DNA from: JBLHKS01 sp047620505
Lineage (GTDB): Bacteria > Verrucomicrobiota > Verrucomicrobiia > Verrucomicrobiales > DEV007
Direction of reading: 5' to 3'
Length of the DNA: 21,838 bases
Assembly (NCBI GenBank): GCA_047620505.1
Contig: JBLHKS010000120.1
Coordinates: forward strand, 1-21,838
Part shown: piece after piece, positions 7,154-14,705 of the stretch
Layout: each line of letters starts with the position of its first letter
Position numbering within the stretch: position 1 is the first letter of the stretch
Notes under the pieces: generated by a model
What the model was told of the DNA's origin: nothing
Seen by the model: the letters and a program-made list of their open reading frames with translations, nothing else
Databases searched by the model: none
Translations under genes and position numbers: made by a program

Positions 7154-8530
7154 ATGCCCGCTCTTTCCCAAAATCGCCAGGCCATCCCGGTCGGCGAACT
7201 CACGCGCCGGATTCGCGAGCTGCTCGAAGGCGAGATCGGTGAGGTCTGGGTTGAAGGGGAAATCAGCAATTTGCGCCAGCACAGTTCGGGGCATCAATAT
7301 TTCAGCCTGAAGGATCGGAATGCGCAGATGCGATGTGTCTGGTTTCGCGGAAATTCCCAGTACAGCTCGGTCAAACTTCGCGATGGGCTCCAGGTTCAGG
7401 CATTCGGCGAGGTTTCCGTCTACGAAGCGCAGGGGCAGTACCAATTGGTCGTCCGCGTTGTTCAGGATCGTGGTCAGGGCGCGCTTCAAGCGAAGTTTGA
7501 GGAGCTGAAACGAAAGCTCGAGGCCGAGGGTCTGTTTTCACAGGAGCGAAAGCGGAAAATCCCGGCTTTTCCCAAGACGATCGCGCTGGTGACCTCGCCG
7601 ACCGGCGCTGCGCTTCAGGACATGCTCAATATCCTCAGCCGACGCGCCCCCTGGGTTCGAATCCTCATCGCGCCGGTTCGAGTTCAAGGCGACGGGGCGG
7701 CGGCCGAGATCGCGGCGGCTGTGAAGCAGATCACAGCTCGAAGCGGTAACGGACTTCCTGACATTGACACCGTCGTGCTCGCTCGCGGCGGCGGCAGCAT
7801 CGAAGATCTCTGGAATTTCAACGAGGAGATCGTCGCTCGAGCGATCGCCGATTGCCCGATTCCGGTCGTTTCAGCCGTCGGCCACGAAATTGATTTCACG
7901 ATCTCCGATTTCACGGCCGATCTCCGCGCTCCAACCCCGAGCGCCGCGGCTGAGCTGATCGTGCCCGATCAGGCGGAGCTGAGACAGCGTCTCGAGCGTT
8001 CGGGGACGCGGCTGAGCAACGCCGTCAGCAGTCGACTGACTCAGTGGCGGCGAGTCGTCGAGTTGCTCGCCCGTAGCGGCGCGTTTCGCGAGCCCGACCG
8101 AGTCTTGAGCGATCACCGGCAATCGATCGATCTCCTTGGCGACCGGTTGACCGCGGCGGCGGCGGCGACATTCGCGAGTGCCCGGGATCGGGTCGCTTCG
8201 AACGGCCGGATTCTAGGTTTGAGCCGGCCTGACCGGGTTCTGGTGCGTTCACGCGAGCGACTTGGCCTTCTCGCGGATCGGATGGAGCGCGCCGGGACGA
8301 GCCGGATGGAACGCGCGCGCCAGCAGCTGCTGACGATTCGAAAAATGCTCGCCACGCTAGGGCCGGACGAAACTCTGGCTCGAGGCTACTCGCTGACGTT
8401 GAACGCGGACGGCGATGTCATTTCCGATGTCTCAAAATTGAACGTCGGCGACCGACTGACCACAAAGCTCGCCAAAGGGGAGTTCGAAAGCGAAGTCCTG
8501 ACCGAGCACAAAAAAGCCCACGACGCTTAA
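7154..8530 (+). CDS. xseA: Exodeoxyribonuclease VII large subunit
   Basis: A 458-residue XseA, the catalytic subunit of exonuclease VII, which degrades single-stranded DNA from both ends into oligonucleotides in the cytoplasm and acts in repair. Residues 10-105 are the OB-fold DNA-binding domain (VWVEGEISNLRQHSSGHQYF). The catalytic core follows, with TSPTGAALQDMLNIL, RGGGSIEDLWNFNEE (about 211-225) and SAVGHEIDFTISDFTADLRA. A long helical segment rich in Arg and Leu follows, then the C-terminal segment ARGYSLTLNADGDVI. Length is typical. The small subunit gene xseB is not adjacent, so it must be elsewhere if the holoenzyme is functional. It is the third gene of a packed run, and its 3' end is built into a terminator shared with the opposing pilin gene. 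Confidence 0.97.
   Translation: MPALSQNRQAIPVGELTRRIRELLEGEIGEVWVEGEISNLRQHSSGHQYFSLKDRNAQMRCVWFRGNSQYSSVKLRDGLQVQAFGEVSVYEAQGQYQLVVRVVQDRGQGALQAKFEELKRKLEAEGLFSQERKRKIPAFPKTIALVTSPTGAALQDMLNILSRRAPWVRILIAPVRVQGDGAAAEIAAAVKQITARSGNGLPDIDTVVLARGGGSIEDLWNFNEEIVARAIADCPIPVVSAVGHEIDFTISDFTADLRAPTPSAAAELIVPDQAELRQRLERSGTRLSNAVSSRLTQWRRVVELLARSGAFREPDRVLSDHRQSIDLLGDRLTAAAAATFASARDRVASNGRILGLSRPDRVLVRSRERLGLLADRMERAGTSRMERARQQLLTIRKMLATLGPDETLARGYSLTLNADGDVISDVSKLNVGDRLTTKLAKGEFESEVLTEHKKAHDA
8321..8332. repeat. CAGCAGCTGCTG palindrome, copy 6 (exact)
   Basis: In the C-terminal helical region of xseA, read as Arg-Gln-Gln-Leu-Leu-Thr. Confidence 0.75.
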
Positions 8531-8566
8531 AACGCCGTGGGCTGAGATTTTAGCTTGGAAAAGCTA
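8510..8566. terminator. Bidirectional terminator between xseA and the prepilin gene
   Basis: Arms 8515-8525 and 8533-8543 pair over 11 positions with one mismatch and a 7-nt loop. On the minus strand this hairpin is followed at once by six T residues, making a textbook intrinsic terminator for the prepilin gene. The xseA stop codon (8528-8530) lies inside the loop. A second perfect 6-bp hairpin (TAGCTT / AAGCTA, 8551-8556 and 8561-8566) lies next to it. In the plus direction the first hairpin is followed by gagatttt, a weaker signal. Confidence 0.75.
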
Positions 8567-8573
8567 ACCCGAA

Positions 8574-9275
8574 TTACTGCGGGTGAATGACGTTGCCGGG
8601 ATCAACAGCGAGGTAACCGCCAGTGATTCTGCCGTCATCATCTTTGGTTCCGAGCTGGAAGATGTCGTCGATTCCGCTTCCTTTTGGCCCTTTGACCGTT
8701 GCGCCAGGAGAGGACTCGCTGAGGTCCATCACTTTCACGTCGCCACCGACGAATCCAACGACAGCCTTACCGTTCGTCAACCAAGGGTGGTTAGGACCGT
8801 AGGTGCCTGGACCATCCTGCTCGTCAGCCACAATTGGCGAACGCCCGGACACGCCGCTGTGCTGGCCGACCACGTAGGAGTAGCAGTTTTCTTTGGCTTC
8901 GAGAACTCCATCTCCATTCGGCGGACGGTTCTTCTCCAAATTGCCCTTCACGTAGAAGATTTCTTCAGAATCGATATCGGTCTCTTTCATCAACTCGACG
9001 AACGCGGCAGTCGAATCCGAGAAGAGCGAATCGTCTTCCGTGTCTTCATCCGTGTCGCTGGCAGGATAGCCGCCATCGTTGTCCATCGCGTAGAGTCCGA
9101 ACATCTTGAGGACTTCCTTCATGTGCTGCTGGTCTTTCGACATCCGAGCTTTCACCATCATCTTGTTCATCGCTGGGAACGAGACACTCGCCAGAATCGC
9201 GATGATCGTGATCACCACCATCAGTTCGAGTAGCGTGAACGCTCCCTTCCTGCTTTTTTTGTTATTAATTTTCAT
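8574..9275 (-). CDS. Type IV prepilin-like / type II secretion pseudopilin
   Basis: A 233-residue protein with a class III signal: a basic leader (MKINNKKSRKG), then AFTLLELMVVITIIAILA. Prepilin peptidase would cut after Gly11 or Ala12; cutting after Ala12 puts the conserved Glu at +5. The hydrophobic N-terminal helix is retained as the membrane anchor and assembly spine. The rest is a globular, Asp/Gly-rich domain (DNDGGYPASDTDEDTEDD) like the many secreted, G-type pseudopilins of Verrucomicrobiota and Planctomycetota. No pilus assembly genes are nearby, so it may be one of several scattered pilins. The leader DNA is unusually A-rich without a Shine-Dalgarno, and a TATAAA-like box lies some 55-60 bp before the start. 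The signal is clear; pilus versus secretion role is not resolved. Confidence 0.88.
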   Translation of the reverse strand: MKINNKKSRKGAFTLLELMVVITIIAILASVSFPAMNKMMVKARMSKDQQHMKEVLKMFGLYAMDNDGGYPASDTDEDTEDDSLFSDSTAAFVELMKETDIDSEEIFYVKGNLEKNRPPNGDGVLEAKENCYSYVVGQHSGVSGRSPIVADEQDGPGTYGPNHPWLTNGKAVVGFVGGDVKVMDLSESSPGATVKGPKGSGIDDIFQLGTKDDDGRITGGYLAVDPGNVIHPQ

Positions 9276-9439
9276 TTTTGTACTTTGGTTTGGTTTTTAT
9301 TATTTTGCCGCCCTGAGGGCAGCGGATTTATATTGGGAAGACCGCAGAAACGGGCTTCCCATCCAAAGCCTGCCATTTTTCTTACTTTCTGGCAAGAAAA
9401 TGACTGCGATCTCGTGAGATTTTTTCTCACTCCCCCCGT

Positions 9440-11647
9440 TCAAGCCCGTAGAAAAAGCGCCGAGAGGGGCGGAAGATCGAGCGTCAGCGAGTGCGGCCGA
9501 CCCGCCCAGCCTTCATCGCTCGCCTGGACGCCACCGGAATTGCCTTTGTTGCTACCGGCATAAATCTCGGCGTCGCTGTTGAAAATCTCTTCCCAAAAAC
9601 CGCCGCGAGGCACGCCGACTCGATATCCGGATCGCACTACTGGAGTCGCGTTGACCACGCAGAGCACGAGGCGGCCGTCAGCCACTGCTGGTTTGCGGAG
9701 AAACGCAAAGACGCTCGTCTCCGAATCGTTGCTTTCCATCCACTCGAAACCCGCTGGGTCGTGATCGAGCTCGTGCAACGCGGGTTCCCCGGCGTAGAGC
9801 CCGTTCAGATCCCGAAGGAGCCGGTAAATTCCTCGGTGTTCTGGAAAATCGAGCAAATGCCAGTCGAGGCTCTTCTTGAAATCCCACTCGGTGAACGGAG
9901 CAATTTCGCAGCCCTGAAAAAGCAGCTTTTTGCCCGGATGCGCGAACATCCAAGCGTAGAAAAGCCGGAGATTGGCGAATTTCTGCCAGTTGTCGCCCGG
10001 CATTTTCGCGAGCATCGAGCCTTTTCCGTGGACGACTTCGTCGTGGCTCAGCACGAGTACGAAATTCTCGTCGTAGGCGTAGAGCATCGAGAAAGTCGCT
10101 TTATCGTGATGGAATTTCCGGTGAATCGGCTCCTTCTCAATGAACTCGAGCATGTCATGCATCCAGCCCATGTTCCACTTGAAGCCGAAGCCCAGACCGC
10201 CACTGTCGACCGGTCGCGAAACCCCGGCGAACGCGGTCGATTCTTCGGCCAACATCATGATTCCCGGGTTTTTCTCGTAGCAGAGCCGGTTCAAATCCCG
10301 AAGGAAATCGATCGCCTCGAGATTCTCGCGACCACCGAAGCGATTCGGGACCCACTCGCCTTCCTCGCGCGAATAATCGCGATAAAGCAACGAGGCGACC
10401 GCGTCGACCCGGAGACCATCGAGGTGAAATTCCTCAAACCAGTACAAAGCGCTCGCGAAGAGGAAGTTGCGGACCTCGTTCCGGCCGAAATTGAAGATCA
10501 GCGTGCCCCAATCCATGTGCTCGCCCTCACGCGGATCGGCGTGTTCGTAGAGCCGAGTCCCGTCGAAATTCGCGAGCCCGTGCGCGTCCTTCGGGAAGTG
10601 CGCCGGCACCCAATCGAGGATCACGCCGATGCCGCGCTGATGGCAGGCGTCGACAAAAAACCGGAAATCGTCGGGATCGCCGTAACGGCTCGTCGGCGCG
10701 AAATAACCAGTGACCTGGTAGCCCCAGGAACCGTCGAACGGGAACTCCGTCACCGGCAAAAGCTCGATGTGAGTGAAGCCGAGGTCGACGACGTGATCCA
10801 CCAGCTGCTGGGCGAGCTCCCGGTAGCTCAGATCGCGATCTCCCTCCTCCGGGACGCGCCGCCAGGAGCCGAGATGGACCTCGTAAGTGCTGACCGCCTT
10901 CTTATAAACGTCGGTTTCGGCACGTTGCCGCATCCAATCGGCGTCCTTCCAATCGTACTGGGTTTCGAAGGTGATCGACGCGGTCTGCTCGCGATTCTGG
11001 CTGAAAAACGCGAGCGGATCGGACTTCGTCGCGAGATGGCCGTCAGCACCAGCGACTTCGAATTTGTAGTGAACGCCAGAAGCGATCCCCGGGACGAAAA
11101 TCTCCCAACAACCGGATTCCAAGCGGCGACGCATCGGATGAACTCGGCCGTCCCAGCTATTAAAGTCGCCAACGACGCTGACCCGATGGGCATTCGGAGC
11201 CCAAAGCGCGAAACTCGTGCCGCTGACTCCCTCGAATTCCCGAATCTGGGAACCGAGCACGTCGTGAAGCTTCGTGTGGGTTCCTTCGCCTATATAATGG
11301 CAGTCCTCTTCGGTGAGCGTCGGCCCGAATCGATACGGATCGGCCAGCAGCTGCTGAGTTTCTCCCTCGAAATCCCCAATTTCGAGCGTGTAGGCCGGAA
11401 AATCGCCTTCGCCAAGGATCCACGCCTCGAAAAAGCCGTCAGCGTGAACCTTCTCCGCCTCAACCGATTCACCATCAGCTAGTTGGACCCGAATCGACTT
11501 CGCATCCGGCCGAATCAGCCGAACGACCCAGCCCTTCTGACCGTCCTTTTCGGACGCGTGCGGCCCGAGAAAAGAGAAGGGATCAGAGTGACTGGCCCCC
11601 AAAATGAGGTCGACCTCGCGTGAATCAGAAAGCCCGGAATTGCTCAT
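9440..11647 (-). CDS. glgB: 1,4-alpha-glucan branching enzyme
   Basis: A 735-residue GH13 branching enzyme that moves short alpha-1,4 chains onto alpha-1,6 positions during glycogen synthesis in the cytoplasm. The order is: N1 module with the HSDPFSFLGPH signature (20-30), CBM48 (about 140-235, WAPNAHRVSVVGDFNSWDG), GH13 barrel and C-terminal beta domain. Catalytic residues are visible as Asp415 (GLRVDAV), Glu468 (MMLAEES) and Asp536 (LSHDEVVHGKGS). Length is typical of the two-module GlgB group. It is divergent from rpmI and lies 164 bp upstream of the prepilin gene. No other glycogen gene is in the window. The motif usually written GxEF near the C-terminal side reads FQGCEIAPFTEWD here, a modest variation. 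Confidence 0.97.
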   Translation of the reverse strand: MSNSGLSDSREVDLILGASHSDPFSFLGPHASEKDGQKGWVVRLIRPDAKSIRVQLADGESVEAEKVHADGFFEAWILGEGDFPAYTLEIGDFEGETQQLLADPYRFGPTLTEEDCHYIGEGTHTKLHDVLGSQIREFEGVSGTSFALWAPNAHRVSVVGDFNSWDGRVHPMRRRLESGCWEIFVPGIASGVHYKFEVAGADGHLATKSDPLAFFSQNREQTASITFETQYDWKDADWMRQRAETDVYKKAVSTYEVHLGSWRRVPEEGDRDLSYRELAQQLVDHVVDLGFTHIELLPVTEFPFDGSWGYQVTGYFAPTSRYGDPDDFRFFVDACHQRGIGVILDWVPAHFPKDAHGLANFDGTRLYEHADPREGEHMDWGTLIFNFGRNEVRNFLFASALYWFEEFHLDGLRVDAVASLLYRDYSREEGEWVPNRFGGRENLEAIDFLRDLNRLCYEKNPGIMMLAEESTAFAGVSRPVDSGGLGFGFKWNMGWMHDMLEFIEKEPIHRKFHHDKATFSMLYAYDENFVLVLSHDEVVHGKGSMLAKMPGDNWQKFANLRLFYAWMFAHPGKKLLFQGCEIAPFTEWDFKKSLDWHLLDFPEHRGIYRLLRDLNGLYAGEPALHELDHDPAGFEWMESNDSETSVFAFLRKPAVADGRLVLCVVNATPVVRSGYRVGVPRGGFWEEIFNSDAEIYAGSNKGNSGGVQASDEGWAGRPHSLTLDLPPLSALFLRA
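10799..10810. repeat. CAGCAGCTGCTG palindrome, one-mismatch copy
   Basis: Plus strand CACCAGCTGCTG within glgB; the gene strand reads Gln-Gln-Leu-Val. One base differs from the consensus. Confidence 0.5.
11345..11356. repeat. CAGCAGCTGCTG palindrome, copy 7 (exact)
   Basis: In glgB between the N1 module and CBM48; the minus strand reads Thr-Gln-Gln-Leu-Leu-Ala. Confidence 0.75.
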
Positions 11648-11654
11648 TGCGCCA

Positions 11655-11682
11655 GCTATAAACGCACGGAAAGAATCCGCAA
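11655..11682 (-). promoter_or_regulatory. Candidate glgB promoter
   Basis: Minus strand TTGCGG (11677-11682), 16-bp spacer, TATAGC (11655-11660). The -10 box ends 7 nt before the glgB ATG, so the start of transcription should coincide with the start codon. No Shine-Dalgarno is seen. Confidence 0.4.
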
Positions 11683-11750
11683 TGTCGAATCAGCGGGCCC
11701 TTCGTAACGAAATCGCGAGCTGCCCGGAACCAGCAAGATCAATTTTCCGT

Positions 11751-11778
11751 TTGCGCTCCCGGCCGATCCACCTAGTAT
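11751..11778 (+). promoter_or_regulatory. Candidate rpmI promoter
   Basis: TTGCGC (11751-11756), 16-bp spacer, TAGTAT (11773-11778). The box ends 9 nt before the rpmI ATG, again implying a leaderless or near-leaderless transcript. The 140-bp gap between glgB and rpmI would hold both divergent promoters. Confidence 0.4.
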
Positions 11779-11787
11779 TGGCGCCCC

Positions 11788-12000
11788 ATGTCCAGAAGAG
11801 CAGGCAAAGCAAAGACCCGTAAAGGTATCGCCAAACGGTTCAAAGTTACCGGAACCGGTCAGATTATTCGCCGGAAACAAGGTAGACGTCACCTCGCTGA
11901 GAGCAAAAACCGGAAACGGAAGCGCAATCTCGGTAAGTCGACACTTGTTTCGGAAGCGGATCTCCCCGCAATCCGGGCAAATCTGCCCTTCAGCCATTAA
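11788..12000 (+). CDS. rpmI: 50S ribosomal protein L35
   Basis: A 70-residue, highly basic protein of the large ribosomal subunit. The family signature is clear: KAKTRKGIAKRFKVTGTGQI followed by RRKQGRRHLAESKNRKRKR. It is slightly longer than the usual 64-66 residues. It is followed by rplT after 159 bp, the expected order. infC, which commonly precedes rpmI, is absent; the divergent upstream gene is glgB. Confidence 0.97.
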   Translation: MSRRAGKAKTRKGIAKRFKVTGTGQIIRRKQGRRHLAESKNRKRKRNLGKSTLVSEADLPAIRANLPFSH

Positions 12001-12159
12001 GCCGTTTATCGGCGCTTCGTCAGCATCTGCTGGCGGCGATTACACAGTCTAGACCGACAACCAGGCCTTCAAAACAAGGCAGGTGAAAGGTCCCTTCGAA
12101 CGGGTGAGGCTGTGGATCGAAAAGTAAAAACAAACGACCTGTTCTGGAGTAACTGAAAA
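12001..12159. other. rpmI-rplT intergenic region, possible leader
   Basis: The 159-bp gap is longer than expected for two cotranscribed ribosomal genes. It holds a small hairpin (GCCTT / AAGGC around 12063-12079) and one imperfect CAGCAGCTGCTG copy. L20 represses its own operon through leader RNA in several bacteria, so an autoregulatory structure could lie here, but I cannot draw a convincing fold. A GGAG at 12146-12149 serves as the rplT ribosome binding site. Confidence 0.3.
12021..12032. repeat. CAGCAGCTGCTG palindrome, one-mismatch copy, intergenic
   Basis: CAGCATCTGCTG, differing from the consensus at one base. It is the only copy outside a coding region and so cannot be due to codon choice. 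Confidence 0.5.
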
Positions 12160-12564
12160 ATGTCGAGAGCCACAAATGCGCCAGCGAGCCGCAAGCGCCG
12201 CAAACGCGTACTGAAAGCAGCCAAGGGTTACCGCGGCGCACGTTCCAAAACTTATCGCATCGCGAAAGACGCGGTCCGGAAGGCCAAGCAGTATCAATAT
12301 CGTGACCGCAAGGTCCGGAAACGCACTTTCCGCAGCCTGTGGGTCCAGCGCATCAACGCCGGAATCCGCGCCCTCGGCCTGACCGTCGGCGAACCGCCGC
12401 GCGCAGTGACCTACAACCGTTTGATCGAAGGATTGAAGGCTGCAGAAATCGATCTCGACCGGAAAGTCCTTTCCGACATGGCGATTCATGACGAAGCCGG
12501 CTTCAAGTCCGTTGCTGAGGCTGCGGTTGCCGCTCTGGAAACCAAAGCGAAAGCGGCTGCCTGA
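12160..12564 (+). CDS. rplT: 50S ribosomal protein L20
   Basis: A 134-residue large-subunit protein, needed early in 50S assembly. The N-terminal basic extension is canonical (ATNAPASRKRRKRVLKAAKG), followed by the helical segment with RTFRSLWVQRINAGIRALGL. It is longer than the usual ~118 residues because of an Ala/Lys-rich tail (AAVAALETKAKAAA). It has a good ribosome binding site (GGAG, 10 nt upstream), and pheS starts 19 bp after it. Confidence 0.97.
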   Translation: MSRATNAPASRKRRKRVLKAAKGYRGARSKTYRIAKDAVRKAKQYQYRDRKVRKRTFRSLWVQRINAGIRALGLTVGEPPRAVTYNRLIEGLKAAEIDLDRKVLSDMAIHDEAGFKSVAEAAVAALETKAKAAA

Positions 12565-12583
12565 GTCCGTTACCGGCTAAGCC

Positions 12584-13603
12584 ATGCTGGCCGAGCTAGA
12601 CCAGATCAAGGAAAAGGCGCTCGCGGAAATCATTCCGATTGAGGACGAGTCCTCTTTGGAAGATTTTCGCGTTCATTTCCTTGGCAAAAAGGGCGAACTG
12701 ACAAGAGTCAGCGCCGGCATGCGCGATGTCCCGAAGGAGGACAAGCCAAAAGTCGGCGCGAAGCTCAACGAAGTTCGCACCGCGATCACAAACGCGATCG
12801 AAGAACGCACCCAGCAGCTGCTGGGTGCTAAGGACGCAAGAGCAGCCGAAGGAATCGACGTCACGCTGCCCGGCCGACCGTTGCCGCAGGGCGCGATGCA
12901 TCCGCTTTCGCAGGTGCTCGATCGCGCTGTCGATATTTTGCGCCGCGCGGGATTTTCGATCGCCGAAGGTCCGGAAATCGAGACCGAATGGCACTGTTTT
13001 GACGCGCTCAACACGCCGGAAGATCACCCCGCTCGGAACGAATCCGACACCTACTACTTTGAGGACGGCAAGCTGCTTCGCACGCACACTTCGACCGTTC
13101 AAATCCGGACGATGGAGGCCGCCAAGCAGCTGCCAGTCCGAATCATCGCTCCGGGCACGGCGTTCCGGCGTGATGAAATCGATGAAACGCATTCGATCTC
13201 GTTTACCCAGCTCGAAGGCCTCTACGTGGCTGAGGAAGTGAGTTTGGCCGACTTGAAAGGCACGCTCGAATTTTTCTTCCACGAGATGTTCGGCCCGGAA
13301 ACCGAAGTCCGCTACCGGCCGCACTTTTTCCCGTTCACCGAGCCGAGTTTCGAGATCGACATCAAACTCAAGTCGAAGGGCCGCGCCGACAAGTGGATCG
13401 AAATCGCCGGATGCGGGATGGTCGATCCGGCTGTTTTCGAAGCGGTTTCGAAGACTCGGGGCGACGAGCTTTTTGATCCCGGCAAGGTAACTGGATTTGC
13501 CTGGGGAATTGGAATTGACCGGATCGCGATGATCCAGTACGGGGTTCCAGATCTGCGATCATTCAACGAAAACGACGTCCGATTCCTCCGCCAATTCTCC
13601 TGA
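12584..13603 (+). CDS. pheS: Phenylalanine-tRNA ligase alpha subunit
   Basis: A 339-residue class II aminoacyl-tRNA synthetase subunit that, with PheT, charges tRNA-Phe. The N-terminal coiled coil is residues 1-90. The class II core shows motif 2 (APGTAFRRDEIDETHSISFT), the Phe-site region FFPFTEPSFEIDI, and motif 3 in GFAWGIGIDRIAMIQYGVPD. Length is typical. It follows rplT closely, as in many bacteria, but pheT does not follow; an SGNH gene starts 10 bp later, so the beta subunit must be encoded elsewhere. The stop codon TGA (13601-13603) is part of the TGAGG that serves the next gene as ribosome binding site. Confidence 0.97.
   Translation: MLAELDQIKEKALAEIIPIEDESSLEDFRVHFLGKKGELTRVSAGMRDVPKEDKPKVGAKLNEVRTAITNAIEERTQQLLGAKDARAAEGIDVTLPGRPLPQGAMHPLSQVLDRAVDILRRAGFSIAEGPEIETEWHCFDALNTPEDHPARNESDTYYFEDGKLLRTHTSTVQIRTMEAAKQLPVRIIAPGTAFRRDEIDETHSISFTQLEGLYVAEEVSLADLKGTLEFFFHEMFGPETEVRYRPHFFPFTEPSFEIDIKLKSKGRADKWIEIAGCGMVDPAVFEAVSKTRGDELFDPGKVTGFAWGIGIDRIAMIQYGVPDLRSFNENDVRFLRQFS
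12807..12828. repeat. 22-bp perfect palindrome containing CAGCAGCTGCTG copy 8 (exact)
   Basis: The exact 12-mer is at 12812-12823 in pheS (Thr-Gln-Gln-Leu-Leu-Gly). The flanks extend it to a perfect 22-bp palindrome with half-site GCACCCAGCAG, the longest such extension in the window. Confidence 0.8.
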
Positions 13604-13605
13604 GG
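13602..13605 (+). promoter_or_regulatory. Ribosome binding site supporting a TTG start
   Basis: GAGG overlaps the pheS stop codon and lies 8 nt before TTG at 13614. It supports the non-ATG start and points to translational coupling of the SGNH gene to pheS. Confidence 0.6.
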
Positions 13606-13613
13606 CTCCCGCT

Positions 13614-14696
13614 TTGGAGAAGGCTTCCTGGCATGCCTTGATCATCAAGGCACTCGCCGCTATTTTTCTAGCTGCGTTGGTTTGGGAACTGGTGCTGTCG
13701 GTTACGCTGCTTCGGCGTCCAGATGTCGTTCGCGACGGACCCTACGGAACTGCCTACGCTCCTGGTGGTCTCATGTTGGTGGGAACGGAAGGCTACGCCT
13801 GGAACCGGTTCGACTCGCTCGGCTTCAACAACTCGGAAGAATCGCTCAACGCGCCGGATTCTCCGATTGTCGTGCTTGGCGACTCGTTTACCGAAGCGTT
13901 GCAGCTGCCGAGAGAACGAAATTTTTGCTCGCTGGTCGAGGCTGAAACCGGCGTTCCCGTGATCAACCTGGGGTTCAGCGGAAACTCAGCGGCGGATTGG
14001 TTGATGAACGCCGAGGCTGTCCGGGATGATTTTGATCCGGGGGTTGTGGTGATCGTCTTCACCAACAGCGATTTCCTCGACGACGCGACCGAGGATTCCA
14101 AGGCTGTCTACATCGCGCCAACGCAGGACGGATTCAAATTGGTGAAGACGGAAGGCTCGGGACGGCGATTGCGCGTTCTTAAGGACCGAGCCATTTCGTT
14201 GAGCTCCTTGATGGGGCGCTCGTATTTGAGGATGCGCGAGTTGAGCGCGGCGCCCCCGGGGAAGCGTCCGTTCTTTTCGGCCAGGCCCGTTTTCAGCTGG
14301 CGGGCTGAAGGTGACGCCGTGGGGCCGGTGCAGTCCGTTCCGTTGACCGAATTGACGGCCGACCAAAAGAGGTTAGTCCGGTGGGAGCTGAGCGAATTCC
14401 GACGAATTTTTGGCGACCGTTTGCGCCTGCTCTACGTCGATCGAGCGCATTCGCTAACCAGCATGGGTGTGGTTCAACGTCAGCCCGGTCCGCTGACTCA
14501 AGAACTCGACTCGTTGTGTGAGGAGTTCCAGATTCCGCTGGCGACGACTCAAGCTGGATTCACCGAGTATTTCGAGAAAACGGGCCAATTGCCCTATGGA
14601 TTTCAAAACTACATTCCCGGGCTAGGGCATTTGAATCATCAGGGGCATCGGCTCGTCGCCGAGGCGCTGGTGGAACTCCTGAGCAACGATCGCTGA
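13614..14696 (+). CDS. Membrane-anchored SGNH protein, probable partner of the MBOAT acyltransferase
   Basis: A 360-residue protein. Residues about 8-30 are an N-terminal membrane segment (LIIKALAAIFLAALVWELVL). The SGNH fold follows: block I VVLGDSFTEAL (Ser91), block II INLGFSGNSAADWL (Gly), block III VIVFTNSDF (Asn), and C-terminal GLGHLNHQGH with the likely catalytic His339. The Asp that usually precedes this His is not at its normal place (Gly/Leu there), so the triad may be incomplete. It starts at TTG, supported by a GAGG 8 nt upstream, and ends 9 bp before the MBOAT gene. In alginate, cellulose and peptidoglycan O-acylation systems a periplasmic SGNH protein (AlgJ/AlgX-like) works with an MBOAT, which is the role inferred here. 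Confidence 0.83.
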   Translation: MEKASWHALIIKALAAIFLAALVWELVLSVTLLRRPDVVRDGPYGTAYAPGGLMLVGTEGYAWNRFDSLGFNNSEESLNAPDSPIVVLGDSFTEALQLPRERNFCSLVEAETGVPVINLGFSGNSAADWLMNAEAVRDDFDPGVVVIVFTNSDFLDDATEDSKAVYIAPTQDGFKLVKTEGSGRRLRVLKDRAISLSSLMGRSYLRMRELSAAPPGKRPFFSARPVFSWRAEGDAVGPVQSVPLTELTADQKRLVRWELSEFRRIFGDRLRLLYVDRAHSLTSMGVVQRQPGPLTQELDSLCEEFQIPLATTQAGFTEYFEKTGQLPYGFQNYIPGLGHLNHQGHRLVAEALVELLSNDR

Positions 14697-14705
14697 ATCC
14701 TTCAA

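Noticed and set aside
7653..7664. GGGTTCGAATCC, resembling a tRNA T-arm
   Set aside because: It lies inside a conserved part of xseA (WVRILIAP), and no acceptor, D or anticodon arms can be placed around it.
9311..9328. GC-rich dyad (CCGCCCT / AGGGC..GCGG) upstream of the prepilin gene as an operator or terminator
   Set aside because: Pairing requires bulges or a one-base loop, and there is no T tract; too weak to annotate.
9491..11482. Open frame of 663 codons on the plus strand opposite glgB
   Set aside because: It is fully antisense to a branching enzyme with all catalytic motifs. Its translation is Arg/Val/Glu-rich without a recognisable domain, as expected for a shadow frame in GC-rich DNA.
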